Assembly: GCA_003611875.1 (NCBI GenBank)
Contig: RAYY01000016.1
Location: 33,622-97,621 of the forward strand
Direction of reading: 5' to 3'
Source of the DNA: a bacterium D16-56
Lineage (GTDB): Bacteria; Bacillota; Clostridia; Lachnospirales; Lachnospiraceae
DNA: 64,000 nucleotides
The notes under the pieces are model-generated. The model was not told the origin of the DNA, searched no databases, and saw only the letters and a program-made list of their open reading frames with translations. Shown here piece by piece: positions 1-9,224 of this stretch (positions are counted from its first letter, which is position 1; the number at the start of each line of letters is the position of its first letter). A program made the translations under genes and the position numbers.

Positions 1-558
1 GGAGAGGGGATCCGAACCCAGGCATTTGACCCGGCAAAGCTTCAGGATCCAAGTTTGATTATCTATGCGCCGGTGCGGGTTTTGGGAAATAAGACCATTG
101 TTACCAACGGGGATCAGACAGATACCATTTATGAAGGGATGGATAGGCAGCTTACCTTTGAGCAGAGTCTCCGCAGCCGGGAATTTGAGCCGGACGGCCC
201 TAACTATACGCCGAGAATTTCGGGAATCATGCATATAGAAAACGGAAAGTTCAATTATGCTATGTCGATTCTGAAGAGTAATCACGGAGATCCGGCTTCC
301 TGCTGCCGGTATACCTTTGCCTATGAGAATCCCTTGGCAGGGGAAGGACATTTTATTCATACTTATAAGAGCGACGGCAATCCGCTGCCCAGCTTTGAGG
401 GGGAACCAAAGCCGGCAGGCATGATGGATGAGATAGATGCTTTTACAAAGCTTTTGTGGGAAAGCTTAAACGAGGAGAATAAAGTATCCTTGTTTGTCCG
501 GTATATTGAGATTGCTTCCGGAAGGTATGAGACCAGGATTGTGAATAAAAATTCATGA
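1..558 (+). CDS. IMP cyclohydrolase, 5' end outside window
   Basis: The frame is open from base 1 without an internal start that fits, so the gene begins upstream; 185 residues are visible. The product resembles the stand-alone IMP cyclohydrolase family of Clostridia (PurO-like, about 235 residues when complete), which closes FAICAR to IMP in the cytosol, the last step of de novo purine synthesis. The next gene, 28 bases on, encodes AICAR formyltransferase without a cyclohydrolase domain, so the two replace the fused PurH of most bacteria and supply each other's substrate and product. The family call rests on overall similarity from memory plus this context. Confidence 0.78.
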   Translation, partial: GEGIRTQAFDPAKLQDPSLIIYAPVRVLGNKTIVTNGDQTDTIYEGMDRQLTFEQSLRSREFEPDGPNYTPRISGIMHIENGKFNYAMSILKSNHGDPASCCRYTFAYENPLAGEGHFIHTYKSDGNPLPSFEGEPKPAGMMDEIDAFTKLLWESLNEENKVSLFVRYIEIASGRYETRIVNKNS

Positions 559-586
559 ATTACTTAAGGAAAGGATGGAAAACAAA

Positions 587-1765
587 ATGAAGGAAATGGA
601 ATTAAAATATGGGTGCAACCCTAACCAGAAACCGGCAAAGATCTTTGCAGAAGGGGATGGAGAGCTGCCGATTCAGGTTTTATCAGGAAAGCCCGGATAC
701 ATTAACCTGTTGGATGCTTTCAACGGATGGCAGCTTGTGCGGGAGCTTAAGAAGGCCACAGGATTGCCTGCAGCAGCTTCTTTTAAGCATGTGTCGCCTG
801 CAGGGGCAGCAGTAGGGCTTCCCTTAAGCGAGACCTTGGCAAAGATCTACTGGGTAGATGATATGGGAGATTTATCGCCGTTGGCAAGCGCTTATGCCCG
901 GGCAAGAGGGGCTGACAGGATGTCTTCTTTTGGAGATTTTATCTCTTTGTCTGACGTTTGTGATACGGATACGGCAAAGCTGATTAAGCGGGAAGTCTCG
1001 GACGGAGTGATTGCGCCTGGGTATGAGCCGGAAGCGCTTCAGATCTTACAATCAAAAAAGAACGGCAATTACTGTGTGATTCAGATGGACGAGACCTATG
1101 AGCCGGAGAAAATTGAGAAAAAGCAGGTGTTTGGGATTACCTTTGAACAGGGAAGAAATGATCTGGACATTAATTATGATCTGATCTCTCAGGTGGTTAC
1201 GGAAAACAAAGAGATTCCGGATTCAGCAAAAAGGGATCTGGTGATTTCCCTGATTACCTTAAAATACACCCAGTCTAACTCGGTCTGCTATGCGAAGGAC
1301 GGTCAGGCCATTGGCATCGGCGCAGGACAGCAGTCACGGGTACACTGTACCCGGTTAGCAGGGCAGAAGGCGGATAACTGGTTTCTCCGTCAGGCGCCCC
1401 AAGTGTTGGGACTGAAGTTTGTGGACGGGATCCGCAGGGCGGATCGGGATAACGCGATTGACGTCTATATTGGAGAGGAATATATGGATGTGTTGGCAGA
1501 CGGGGCCTGGGAAAAGATTTTTAAGGAAAAACCGCCTGTGTTTACCAGAGAGGAAAAAAGAGCCTGGCTGGATCAGATGAGCGAGGTGTCATTGGGGTCA
1601 GATGCGTTCTTTCCTTTCGGAGACAATATTGAGAGGGCATATAAAAGCGGCGTGCAATACATTGCCCAGCCAGGCGGGTCTGTACGGGATGATCATGTGA
1701 TTGAGACCTGTAATAAATATGGAATGGCTATGGCCTTTACAGGGATTCGTCTGTTCCATCATTAA
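587..1765 (+). CDS. AICAR formyltransferase (monofunctional)
   Basis: Phosphoribosylaminoimidazolecarboxamide formyltransferase, about 392 residues. It transfers a formyl group from 10-formyl-THF to AICAR, giving FAICAR for the neighbouring cyclohydrolase. The N terminus [12 protein letters not shown] and the Lys-His pair in [11 protein letters not shown] are typical of the AICARFT fold. The MGS-like IMP cyclohydrolase domain of fused PurH is absent and the length fits the monofunctional clostridial form. An ATG at 575 sits almost on the AGGAAAGG site, so the ATG at 587 was preferred; the difference is four residues. It is probably co-transcribed with the preceding gene and ends at the hairpin at 1778. 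Confidence 0.9.
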   Translation: MKEMELKYGCNPNQKPAKIFAEGDGELPIQVLSGKPGYINLLDAFNGWQLVRELKKATGLPAAASFKHVSPAGAAVGLPLSETLAKIYWVDDMGDLSPLASAYARARGADRMSSFGDFISLSDVCDTDTAKLIKREVSDGVIAPGYEPEALQILQSKKNGNYCVIQMDETYEPEKIEKKQVFGITFEQGRNDLDINYDLISQVVTENKEIPDSAKRDLVISLITLKYTQSNSVCYAKDGQAIGIGAGQQSRVHCTRLAGQKADNWFLRQAPQVLGLKFVDGIRRADRDNAIDVYIGEEYMDVLADGAWEKIFKEKPPVFTREEKRAWLDQMSEVSLGSDAFFPFGDNIERAYKSGVQYIAQPGGSVRDDHVIETCNKYGMAMAFTGIRLFHH

Positions 1766-1777
1766 GAGATGATTTTA

Positions 1778-1820
1778 CAGCCTGTCGGGAAGCGGGAGAC
1801 GCTTTCGGGCAGGCTGTTTG
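1778..1820 (+). terminator. Hairpin after purine genes
   Basis: AGCCTGTC-GGAAGCG pairs with CGCTTTC-GGCAGGCT around a short loop, about 15 base pairs, followed by TGTTTGG rather than a clean T-run. A probable terminator with a weak U tract. A look-alike hairpin follows the two genes downstream (3283). Confidence 0.6.
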
Positions 1821-1839
1821 GAGTTTCTAATGGAATTTA

Positions 1840-1868
1840 TTGACAAAATTGCCAAACAGAGTTATTGT
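1840..1868 (+). promoter_or_regulatory. Sigma-A promoter before the unknown gene pair
   Basis: TTGACA (1840-1845), 17-base spacer, TATTGT (1863-1868). It precedes a roughly 270-base leader before the gene at 2143. The leader contains AAGGAGGTG at 1924 and GGGAGGTG at 1990, each followed by only a tiny reading frame, for example nine codons at 2003-2032. Confidence 0.6.
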
Positions 1869-2142
1869 AAAAATACCGAAATTTCAATTTTTACGAAATA
1901 AGCAGATTATAGGATCGATCTTTAAGGAGGTGAAAAAGTTTTACTATGATTCTGATTATTTCTTAAAAATATAAAATCAAGAAAGGATAGGGAGGTGAGA
2001 GCATGAATAGAAACGGTGCAGATATTTATTAAAAGTGAAACGAATTAACAAAAAATATATGCTTGGACTTATATTTAGGAGAGCATAAATGGTTCTGACC
2101 GACAGAGGGACCATATATTGAAACATAAGGAGTAATACGATT

Positions 2143-2667
2143 ATGACAATACAGATGGTGAATGGATTTCCTGTGTATGCCGTCACAAAAAAAGAAGTAG
2201 CATACCACCCTTCTGATTTTCAGAAACAGGCAGAAAAATGGGTGGAAGGCGCAAAAAAAGATAAACTGTCTGATGAGGAATTAGAAAATCTGAAAAAGAA
2301 ATATAATTCTGCAAATATGTCAAAAAAAGATTCTATTGCGCTGATGGGTGAACTGGTGGAAGCCGGTATTATTTCCAAAGGAAGAGCTACTGCTATTTAT
2401 TTAGGCATTACGCCGTTAGATGAAAGTAAGATCAATCCAACCAAGACAGAAGGTGTTTTGACAAAATGCGATGATGTTTTTGACCGGAAAAACAATGCCT
2501 TCGGAAATTTGGGCGGACTGGGAACCATGTTAAAAGCAGGAGGAATGGATTCCTATAAAAATTTATATGAGTATTCTAAGGCAGCTACTGATGTAGACGT
2601 AAACAAATCCCAGCATTTTCAGGATTACAGAAAGTACTTAGACATATTGGAGCAATTAAAGGCATAG
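2143..2667 (+). CDS. Hypothetical protein, 174 aa
   Basis: I do not recognise this family. The product is hydrophilic and Lys-rich (residues 15-60), with no signal peptide or membrane segment, and looks mainly helical. The central part (residues 60-90) resembles a short helical bundle ending in GRATAIYLGITPLD; the C terminus is Tyr-rich. The site AAGGAG (2127-2132) lies 10 bases before the ATG. It is followed after 23 bases by a second unknown gene and both are enclosed by two similar hairpins, so they probably form a two-gene operon. A cytosolic or non-classically exported protein is possible; no function is proposed. Confidence 0.7.
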   Translation: MTIQMVNGFPVYAVTKKEVAYHPSDFQKQAEKWVEGAKKDKLSDEELENLKKKYNSANMSKKDSIALMGELVEAGIISKGRATAIYLGITPLDESKINPTKTEGVLTKCDDVFDRKNNAFGNLGGLGTMLKAGGMDSYKNLYEYSKAATDVDVNKSQHFQDYRKYLDILEQLKA

Positions 2668-2690
2668 ATGAAAAAGAGTAAGGAGAAAAA

Positions 2691-3272
2691 ATGAATGTAT
2701 TAGGTTTACAAAGTGCAAATTATTCTGCAGCAAAATATCCCATTGGCTGTACTTCCAGAAATAATATAGGGAATGCTTTTGGAGAAAGCCTGGTAACGGA
2801 AAGGTCATCCTCTGCTCCTGGTGGAAATTATCATGGTACGTTGAAAATGGGCTATTTACATAGTGAATTTAGCCCCGTTTCAGGACAGGAGCTTCACATG
2901 AAGTATGATGAGAGTTCCACAAAGGACGACCCGGTAATGTATGTGGAGGGAAAAGATATTCACGGAAAAACATTTACCAAAAGAATCCATTTAAATGATG
3001 TGGATGCAGAGAACGCCACCCCTGCAGAAATGACGGCATTACGAGTCCATTTGGCCCGGCAAGGCGACAAAAGTGTAAAGGAAAGCAGTGGAATACCACT
3101 TATGGCGCTTGGCAGCCATCAGGATGTAAACACAAGCATGGATTTTAAACAATATTATGAAAACTGGGCTTCGAATCTGCAGAATGCCGGATTTAGACAA
3201 AACGCGGGGATTTACATGAGTGAATTGGAACGGTATCTTTTCCACCACCGCACAAAAGGAAATATAAAATAA
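2691..3272 (+). CDS. Hypothetical protein, 193 aa
   Basis: Not recognised. The N terminus (MNVLGLQSANYSAAKYPIGC) is rich in small polar residues and is not a Sec signal. Around residues 80-110 there is a beta-strand-like stretch with alternating charged residues, and the last 45 residues are helical and end in a basic tail. The ribosome site AAGGAG lies 6-7 bases before the ATG. Co-directional with and 23 bases after the previous unknown gene, and followed by a terminator hairpin, so the two are likely partners. Base composition is more AT-rich than the flanking purine and hfl genes, which fits acquired DNA, but this is only an impression. Confidence 0.7.
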   Translation: MNVLGLQSANYSAAKYPIGCTSRNNIGNAFGESLVTERSSSAPGGNYHGTLKMGYLHSEFSPVSGQELHMKYDESSTKDDPVMYVEGKDIHGKTFTKRIHLNDVDAENATPAEMTALRVHLARQGDKSVKESSGIPLMALGSHQDVNTSMDFKQYYENWASNLQNAGFRQNAGIYMSELERYLFHHRTKGNIK

Positions 3273-3282
3273 AGAATTTTTG

Positions 3283-3328
3283 ACAGCCTGTCTGGGAGCA
3301 GAGGATTGCTTTCAGACAGGCTGTTTGG
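3283..3328 (+). terminator. Terminator after unknown gene pair
   Basis: ACAGCCTGTCTG pairs with CAGACAGGCTGT (12 perfect base pairs, with AGC/GCT inside), followed by TTTGGG. It is very similar to the hairpin at 1778-1820, sharing AGCCTGTC and CAGGCTGTTTGG. Confidence 0.65.
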
Positions 3329-3384
3329 GTTGAAAGGGCATTTTTGCCAGAAATATTAAGTTTTCATAAAATGTTTCATACATC

Positions 3385-3413
3385 TTGCATAAAAATGTTT
3401 TTGAGAGTAAAAT
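3385..3413 (+). promoter_or_regulatory. Promoter for hflK-hflC
   Basis: TTGCAT (3385-3390), 17-base spacer, TAAAAT (3408-3413), within an AT-rich stretch and about 60 bases before the hflK start. Confidence 0.55.
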
Positions 3414-3474
3414 AGACACATTATCTGAATTTTAACAATATTTTTACAGGGCCAGAATGTGCAGGAGAAAATTT

Positions 3475-4674
3475 ATGAATGGGAACAGAAATCCATACGA
3501 AGATTTGTGGAAGGCAATGTCCGGAGGAAACGGATCCGGTAAGTCCCCTTTTGAGGGCAGTAAAAGGGACAGTGATGAGGGAGACAAACAGAACAAGGAG
3601 CCGGAGCGGTTTGATTCCAATGGAAATCCGGTCAGACGGTTTCGGCCGTTTAAAGGGATCGGCATAGCGCTGGCTGTGATGATTCTGGTATTTGCAGGGA
3701 TGAACAGCTATTATATGCTGGACGAGGAAAATTATGCGGTAGTGACCACTTTTGGCAGTGCGGAGGCGGTTTCCCAGGCAGGGCTGCATTTTAAGATTCC
3801 TTTTGTGCAGCATGTGAAAAAAGTGTCCAAGGGAATCATGGGGATGCCCATTGGCTACACTTTGGACTCTGGAGAGTCTGTATCTATTGATGAGGAGTCC
3901 GTGATGATCACCAAGGATTTTAACTTTGTAAATACAGATTTCTATTTGGAGTACATGGTGAATGATCCGGTAAAGTATCTCTATGCGTCAGCAGAGCCGG
4001 AGGCGACTTTAAAGATGCTGGCTCAGTCTTATATCCGGGATACGGTGGGGATCTATAATGTAGACGATGTGATTACCACAGGAAAGACCACCATCCAGTC
4101 TGAGATCAAGGAAAAGCTGACGAACCGGATGATTGAGGAGGATATCGGACTGTCTGTGGTCAATATTACCATACAGGATGCTTTTCCTCCTACCACAGAA
4201 GTGATGAATGCCTTTAAGAATGTGGAAAATGCCAAACAGGGAAAAGAGACAGCCATCAACAATGCCAACAAAGATCGAAATGAGAAGATTCCTCAGGCAG
4301 AGGCAGAGTGTGACCAGATTATCAAGAATGCAGAAGCGGAAAAAGAGGCCAGAATCAATGAGGCCCAGGGACAGGTGTCCCGGTTTGAGCAGATGTATGC
4401 AGAGTACAGCAAGTATCCTCTGATCACCAAACAAAGGATGTTTTATGAAACCATGGAGGAGCTGCTGCCTGGGATGAAGGTTTATCTTGTAGATGAGAGC
4501 GGTACTCAGAAGCTGCTGCCTTTAGATAATTTTATGTCGCCGTCACAAGGATCTGCGGCCAATAATCATGGTTTGGAACAGAATGCCGGTTCAGAAGGAG
4601 CACAGGGGGCGCTGCCTTCTTCAGAAGAAAACGGACAGACTTTTTCTGACAGGGAAAGCGAGGCAGCCCGGTGA
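3475..4674 (+). CDS. hflK: HflK-like SPFH/band 7 membrane protein
   Basis: About 399 residues. Membrane-anchored SPFH protein which with HflC forms a complex that modulates the FtsH protease in other bacteria. Visible: a Gly/Ser- and charge-rich cytosolic N terminus (residues 1-58), one transmembrane helix (about 61-80), an SPFH domain from about residue 83, and a coiled-coil stretch rich in Ala/Glu/Lys (about 230-310). The C-terminal tail is Ser/Gly-rich. An ATG at 3457 exists, but an AGGAGA site lies between it and the ATG at 3475, which I chose. HflC follows after 126 bases. In Firmicutes the role in FtsH control is inferred from family knowledge. Confidence 0.85.
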   Translation: MNGNRNPYEDLWKAMSGGNGSGKSPFEGSKRDSDEGDKQNKEPERFDSNGNPVRRFRPFKGIGIALAVMILVFAGMNSYYMLDEENYAVVTTFGSAEAVSQAGLHFKIPFVQHVKKVSKGIMGMPIGYTLDSGESVSIDEESVMITKDFNFVNTDFYLEYMVNDPVKYLYASAEPEATLKMLAQSYIRDTVGIYNVDDVITTGKTTIQSEIKEKLTNRMIEEDIGLSVVNITIQDAFPPTTEVMNAFKNVENAKQGKETAINNANKDRNEKIPQAEAECDQIIKNAEAEKEARINEAQGQVSRFEQMYAEYSKYPLITKQRMFYETMEELLPGMKVYLVDESGTQKLLPLDNFMSPSQGSAANNHGLEQNAGSEGAQGALPSSEENGQTFSDRESEAAR

Positions 4675-4800
4675 GAACAGCAGAAGAAAAAGATGTATGA
4701 AAACGGCTGACAGGCAGGCATTTTCATGACTGCAGGAGCCATGATAGCTGCAAATGCAGGCTTTAAGAGAAAGAGTACAGGAAGGAAGCGAGGTTTTATA

Positions 4801-5670
4801 ATGAAGAAGGCAGGTAAGGCAACCGTTATGCTGCTGTTAGCGCTGGTATTGGTAGTACTTGGTTCTTCCATGGTAGTTACCTATCCCAATGAATATAAAC
4901 TAATCCGCCAGTTTGGAGAGATCGTCCGGGTGGTGGATGTACCAGGGGTTTCTTTTAAAATCCCCTTTATCCAGACAAGCGCGTCTCTCCCAAAAGAGCT
5001 GCAGATCTATGATATTCCCAGGTCTGATGTGATTACCAAGGATAAGAAAAGCATGATTGCAGATGCTTTTGTGCTGTGGCGGATATCGGATCCAACATTG
5101 TTTACACGGCATTTAAACGGACAGGTGGCTCAGGCGCAGTCCCGGATCTCTGCCTCTGTGTTTTCATCCATGAAGTCCGTGATCTCCAATATGGATCAGG
5201 CGGAGATCATTGAGAACCGGAATGGAAAGCTGGCTTTGGACATCCACGGACATATCGGTAATTCTCTGGATGGATATGGGATACAGGTTTTGGCAGTGGA
5301 AACCAAGTCTCTGGATATGCCGGATGACAACAAGCAGGCAGTCTATGACCGAATGATCTCAGAGAGGAATAATATAGCGGCTTCTTTTACGGCCCAGGGC
5401 AATTCATCGGCTCAGAAGATCAAAAATGATACGACAAAAGAGGTGTCCGTGATGAAATCCGGAGCCTTGGCGGAAGCAGAGAAGATAAAAGCAGAGGGTG
5501 AGGCCCAGTATATGCAGATCTTGTCCAATGCATATAATGATGCCAGCAAGGCGGATTTCTATAATTTTGTCCGGTCTTTGGATGCGGCGAAGACCGCTTT
5601 GAAGAATGGGAACAACACGTTGATTCTGGACAAAAGTTCTCCTATGGCACAGATCTTTTATGGATATTAA
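4801..5670 (+). CDS. hflC: HflC-like SPFH/band 7 membrane protein
   Basis: About 289 residues, partner of HflK. A single N-terminal membrane helix (about residues 8-27) is followed by an SPFH domain that begins YPNEYKLIRQFGEI. The C-terminal third is a helical Ala/Glu/Lys-rich segment typical of band 7 proteins. The frame extends upstream to 4726, but the helix should lie at the extreme N terminus and a GGAAGCGAGG site precedes 4801, so that ATG was used. Gene order hflK-hflC matches the usual arrangement. No protease gene is adjacent. Confidence 0.85.
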   Translation: MKKAGKATVMLLLALVLVVLGSSMVVTYPNEYKLIRQFGEIVRVVDVPGVSFKIPFIQTSASLPKELQIYDIPRSDVITKDKKSMIADAFVLWRISDPTLFTRHLNGQVAQAQSRISASVFSSMKSVISNMDQAEIIENRNGKLALDIHGHIGNSLDGYGIQVLAVETKSLDMPDDNKQAVYDRMISERNNIAASFTAQGNSSAQKIKNDTTKEVSVMKSGALAEAEKIKAEGEAQYMQILSNAYNDASKADFYNFVRSLDAAKTALKNGNNTLILDKSSPMAQIFYGY

Positions 5671-5709
5671 GGGGAAAGCGCAAGCTGTCTGCATGTTCGA
5701 AGCGATTCT

Positions 5710-6564
5710 TTAAAAAGGATTTTGAGAGAGCAGTGTGCTCTGCTGAAATTTCTTCGGCGGAACACCTGTTCTCTTTTTGAATACCCGACTGAAGTACAAG
5801 GGATCCTTAAAGCCTGTCAGGGACGCGATGGCAGAAATATTCATGCTGTCTGTCAGTAGAAGCTCCTTTGCTTTTTCAATCCGCAGATCTGTAAGGAAGC
5901 GGGCAGGAGACACCCCCATCCGTTTGCGGAACATATGGGAAAAATAATCTTCGCTGAAATTGCAGTACTTAGCCATGGAGGCAATGGTCCAGGTATCCAT
6001 ATAGCGCTGGTTGAGCTGCATAACCAGGCGCTCGATAGAAAAATTATTCTCTGAGGGAGAAAGCTGCTGTAAGCGGGTGCGGCGAATTAAAGCCAGTATT
6101 TTGTACAAGCTGCTGATGGTCAGCTCCTCATAAAACGGCTTTTTTAGCTGCAGCTCTAAAATGATCTCCTGAAATAGATTTTTCAGGGAAAGGGACTCCC
6201 CTATGTAGCTGTTTTCGATCTGATAATAATCTAAAAGGCTCTGAATTTTGGAACCTGTAAAATGAATCCAGTAGATCTCTGGCTTTTCCTGGGAATGGTA
6301 TGAATAAACCTGGGGATCACCGGGGCGAAAAAGAAGTATATTTCCGGCATTGACAGAAATCCAGGATCCGTCAAGCTGATAATGTCCCACTCCCTTAAAC
6401 ACATAAATAATCTGATAGTCCAATCGTCCTTTTATCCGCTGCTGGCTATAGTCACGGCTGATAAACCGCTGCCAGCCGCAGCAGTTTACGATCACAGCAT
6501 GTTCTGTGTCCTCAAAGCCAATGGCCCTCCGAGTGGCTCTGAGATGTCCGGATACATCAATCAC
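5710..6564 (-). CDS. AraC-family regulator with cupin-type sensor
   Basis: 284 residues, transcribed away from the sulfatase operon and probably its regulator. Residues 45-100 look like an AraC cupin ligand-binding fold, with RPGDPQVYSYH typical of this part. Residues about 185-275 contain the two helix-turn-helix motifs, including SEDYFSHMFRKRMGVSP and the signature around GFKDPLYFSRVFKKRTGVPP. The start codon is GTG at 6564, seven bases after GGGAGG. The effector is unknown; a sugar released from sulfated glycans is a plausible inducer from context. Confidence 0.88.
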   Translation of the reverse strand: MIDVSGHLRATRRAIGFEDTEHAVIVNCCGWQRFISRDYSQQRIKGRLDYQIIYVFKGVGHYQLDGSWISVNAGNILLFRPGDPQVYSYHSQEKPEIYWIHFTGSKIQSLLDYYQIENSYIGESLSLKNLFQEIILELQLKKPFYEELTISSLYKILALIRRTRLQQLSPSENNFSIERLVMQLNQRYMDTWTIASMAKYCNFSEDYFSHMFRKRMGVSPARFLTDLRIEKAKELLLTDSMNISAIASLTGFKDPLYFSRVFKKRTGVPPKKFQQSTLLSQNPF

Positions 6565-6636
6565 AATTTATCCTCCCTTCTTAAAAAACAGAATTATCCA
6601 TATGAATAACGTGATATGATATGGTTTTCTTAATTA

Positions 6637-6665
6637 ATTTTACTATAATAATTCTTGTAAATCAA
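6637..6665 (-). promoter_or_regulatory. Promoter of the araC-type gene
   Basis: Read on the minus strand: TTGATT (6665-6660), 17-base spacer, TAAAAT (6642-6637). The sulfatase side of this divergent region has only an extended -10-like TGGTAAAAT (6717-6725) with no good -35, as expected for an activator-dependent promoter. Confidence 0.6.
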
Positions 6666-6741
6666 TAAAAATCATCAAAACCGGAAAAATTGAACGGAAG
6701 ACCAAATAGCAGAAATTGGTAAAATATTAGAAGGGAGAGAG

Positions 6742-8229
6742 ATGAAAAAACAAGTGATTCTATTGATGACAGACACTACCAGGAAGGATATGTTAGGATG
6801 CTACGGCAATTCTGACATGTACACGCCGAACCTGGATCGTCTGGCAGCCGGCGGTATCCGGTATGAAAATGCGTACACTTGTCAGCCGGTCTGCGGCCCG
6901 GCAAGGAGTGCAATCTTTACCGGCACTTTTCCTCACACCAACGGAATGGTAAGCAACAGTGTTGCCATGGGAGCAAATGCAAAGACGATTGGACAGCATT
7001 TGAACCGACATCAGATTCCATGTGGGTATATTGGAAAATGGCATTTGGATGGAGGGGACTATTTTGGTTTTGGGATTTGCCCGGAGGGGTGGGAACCTGA
7101 GTATTGGTATGATATGAAATGCTATCTGGAAGAATTGAGTCCAAAAGACCGGATTCGATCCAGAAATCCGACAACTGCTTATGAGCCGGATTTTGACCAG
7201 GGATTTACCTATGCCCACCGTTGTTCTGACCGGGCACTGCGGTTTTTGGAACAGTACCAGGATCAGGATTTCTTTTTAACAGTGTCTTATGATGAGCCTC
7301 ATGGCCCATCCCTTTGTCCGGAACCGTACCGCAGCATGTATGATGGATTTTCTTTTGAAGATCATCCGGGATTTCATGATGATTTAGGAGACAAGCCTAA
7401 GATGCAGCAGCTTTGGGCAGGAGAGAACCGAAACAGTGACCCGGAGAAGCTTCGGGGGCCGTCAAAGGAGTTGTCACTTTTTCTTGGATGCAACTCCTTT
7501 GTGGACTATGAGATTGGACGGGTGCTGGAAAAAGTTGAAAGACAATTTCCGGACGCCCTGGTGATTTATACTTCGGATCATGGAGATATGCTGGGTTCTC
7601 ACAAAATGTTTTCTAAAAATGCCGCGGCATACCGGGAAGTGGCTAATGTACCTTTGATCATTCGGGGCGGGGCTGTGGGAAGTGTAGTGGATTTTCCGGC
7701 TTCTCATATTGACTTAGCGCCTACGATTCTGGAATATTTCGGTCTTCCTATTCCGAAAAATCTGGAAGGAAAAAGTATGCTGACTCAGATCCGGGATCCA
7801 TCAGTAAGAATTAATGATGAAGTGTATACAGAGTTTACCCGATATGAAGTGGATCATGATGGGTTTGGCGGCCTTCAGATCATGAGGGCAATTATTACGG
7901 ATCAATATAAGCTGGTGGTGCATTTGCTGGATAAAGATGAGCTGTATGATGGGAAAAAGGATCCGTATGAACTCTGCAACCGGATTGAGGACAAAGAATA
8001 TGGAGAAATTCGCAACCAGCTTCACGACAAACTTCTTGATCATATGAATAAAACCCGGGATCTGTATCGGGGTTATCAGTGGAAGGTACGGCCATGGAGA
8101 AAGGATATGGCGGAAAATTGGGATAATGAAGGGTTTACAAGACAGAAGGAGGAAGACGGATGGGAGCCGCGTCAGTTGGATTATGATACAGGACTTCCCA
8201 TGGAAAGTGCTGTCAGGAGAAAGAAATAA
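6742..8229 (+). CDS. Cytosolic Cys-type sulfatase
   Basis: 495 residues, type I sulfatase of the alkaline phosphatase superfamily; hydrolyses sulfate esters, here probably on imported carbohydrates. The C-x-P-x-R signature is CGPAR with Cys51, the residue converted to formylglycine. Other active-site elements visible: Asp11 near the N terminus, GKWH (Lys100/His101), EPHGP (His187) and SDHGDMLGSHK (Asp279/His280). There is no signal peptide, so desulfation should occur in the cytosol after import. A GGGAGAG site precedes the ATG. The two permeases and the binding protein follow in the same direction. No sulfatase-maturating radical SAM enzyme is in the window. Confidence 0.92.
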   Translation: MKKQVILLMTDTTRKDMLGCYGNSDMYTPNLDRLAAGGIRYENAYTCQPVCGPARSAIFTGTFPHTNGMVSNSVAMGANAKTIGQHLNRHQIPCGYIGKWHLDGGDYFGFGICPEGWEPEYWYDMKCYLEELSPKDRIRSRNPTTAYEPDFDQGFTYAHRCSDRALRFLEQYQDQDFFLTVSYDEPHGPSLCPEPYRSMYDGFSFEDHPGFHDDLGDKPKMQQLWAGENRNSDPEKLRGPSKELSLFLGCNSFVDYEIGRVLEKVERQFPDALVIYTSDHGDMLGSHKMFSKNAAAYREVANVPLIIRGGAVGSVVDFPASHIDLAPTILEYFGLPIPKNLEGKSMLTQIRDPSVRINDEVYTEFTRYEVDHDGFGGLQIMRAIITDQYKLVVHLLDKDELYDGKKDPYELCNRIEDKEYGEIRNQLHDKLLDHMNKTRDLYRGYQWKVRPWRKDMAENWDNEGFTRQKEEDGWEPRQLDYDTGLPMESAVRRKK

Positions 8230-8263
8230 GGAAAGATAAGCAGATCAGGAAAGGAGATGGCTT

Positions 8264-9205
8264 ATGATGAATCAGGAGGTATTGGCAATCACAAAGAGAA
8301 ACAGGAGAAAAGAGTGGCTTGTATTAAACGGATGGTGCTGGCTCTTTATGGCGCCGGCAGTAATCTTTTACATTCTGTTTCAGGGATATCCGATTTTGTG
8401 CAGTATCCAGTACTCATTGTTAGATTGGTCAGGACTGACCAGCAATGCTGTGTTTGTGGGGCTGAAGAATTATCGGGAACTGCTTCATGACGAGTTGTTT
8501 TGGAATGCATTTGTCAACAGCTTTCGATATACGCTGATGATTGTGCCGTTAGAGCTGGCTGTCTCTCTCTTTCTGGCCTATATGCTGAATGATGAGAAGA
8601 TGAAAGGCAGATCTGCTTATCGGACCATGTATTTTATTCCTGTAGTAACGACTGCTTCTGTAGTAGGAATTATTATGATTTTTATTCTTGGAGTTCAGGG
8701 GCCGGTAAACCATGTGCTGATGACTCTACATTTGATTGATGCACCCATTAATTTCCTGGGAAATGCCAAATATGCAATGCCCACTCTGGTGTTGATTTCT
8801 CTGTGGAAGGACTGCGGGACCTATATGATATACTGGCTGGCAGGACTGCAGGGCGTATCAAAGGATGTGTATGAGGCAGCGACTGTGGACGGGGCTAACC
8901 GGAGACAGACCTTTTTTCACATTGTTCTGCCCCTGATTACGCCGGTTGGAGGGATTATTGCAATTCTCTGCGCAATTAACTCTTTAAAGGTCTTTGACAT
9001 TGTGAAGACCATGACAGAGGGAGGGCCGTTTTATGCCACAGATGTGATTGCCACTTATGTCTATCGAAGTGCATTTTCCAGTGAGATCGGAATGCCAAGA
9101 TTAGGGTATGCCAGTGCGGCGGCATTGTTCTTCGGTGCAGTGGTGATTGGTGCAGGAACAGTTATGAATATGGTCAAGAGCCGTCTTGGCAGGATGCATG
9201 AATAA
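8264..9205 (+). CDS. Sugar ABC transporter permease (MalF/UgpA type)
   Basis: 313 residues with six predicted membrane helices; the first follows a basic N terminus (KRNRRKEW). The EAA loop that docks the ATPase is visible as YEAATVDGANRRQTFFHIVLP. The family imports mono-, oligo- or glycerophospho-sugars through a two-permease pore. It follows the sulfatase by 34 bases and precedes the second permease, so the cargo is likely the sulfatase substrate. No ATPase gene is in the operon; a shared MsmX/UgpC-type ATPase elsewhere is expected. Confidence 0.92.
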   Translation: MMNQEVLAITKRNRRKEWLVLNGWCWLFMAPAVIFYILFQGYPILCSIQYSLLDWSGLTSNAVFVGLKNYRELLHDELFWNAFVNSFRYTLMIVPLELAVSLFLAYMLNDEKMKGRSAYRTMYFIPVVTTASVVGIIMIFILGVQGPVNHVLMTLHLIDAPINFLGNAKYAMPTLVLISLWKDCGTYMIYWLAGLQGVSKDVYEAATVDGANRRQTFFHIVLPLITPVGGIIAILCAINSLKVFDIVKTMTEGGPFYATDVIATYVYRSAFSSEIGMPRLGYASAAALFFGAVVIGAGTVMNMVKSRLGRMHE

Positions 9206-9224
9206 AGGCTATGGAGGTGTAAGA

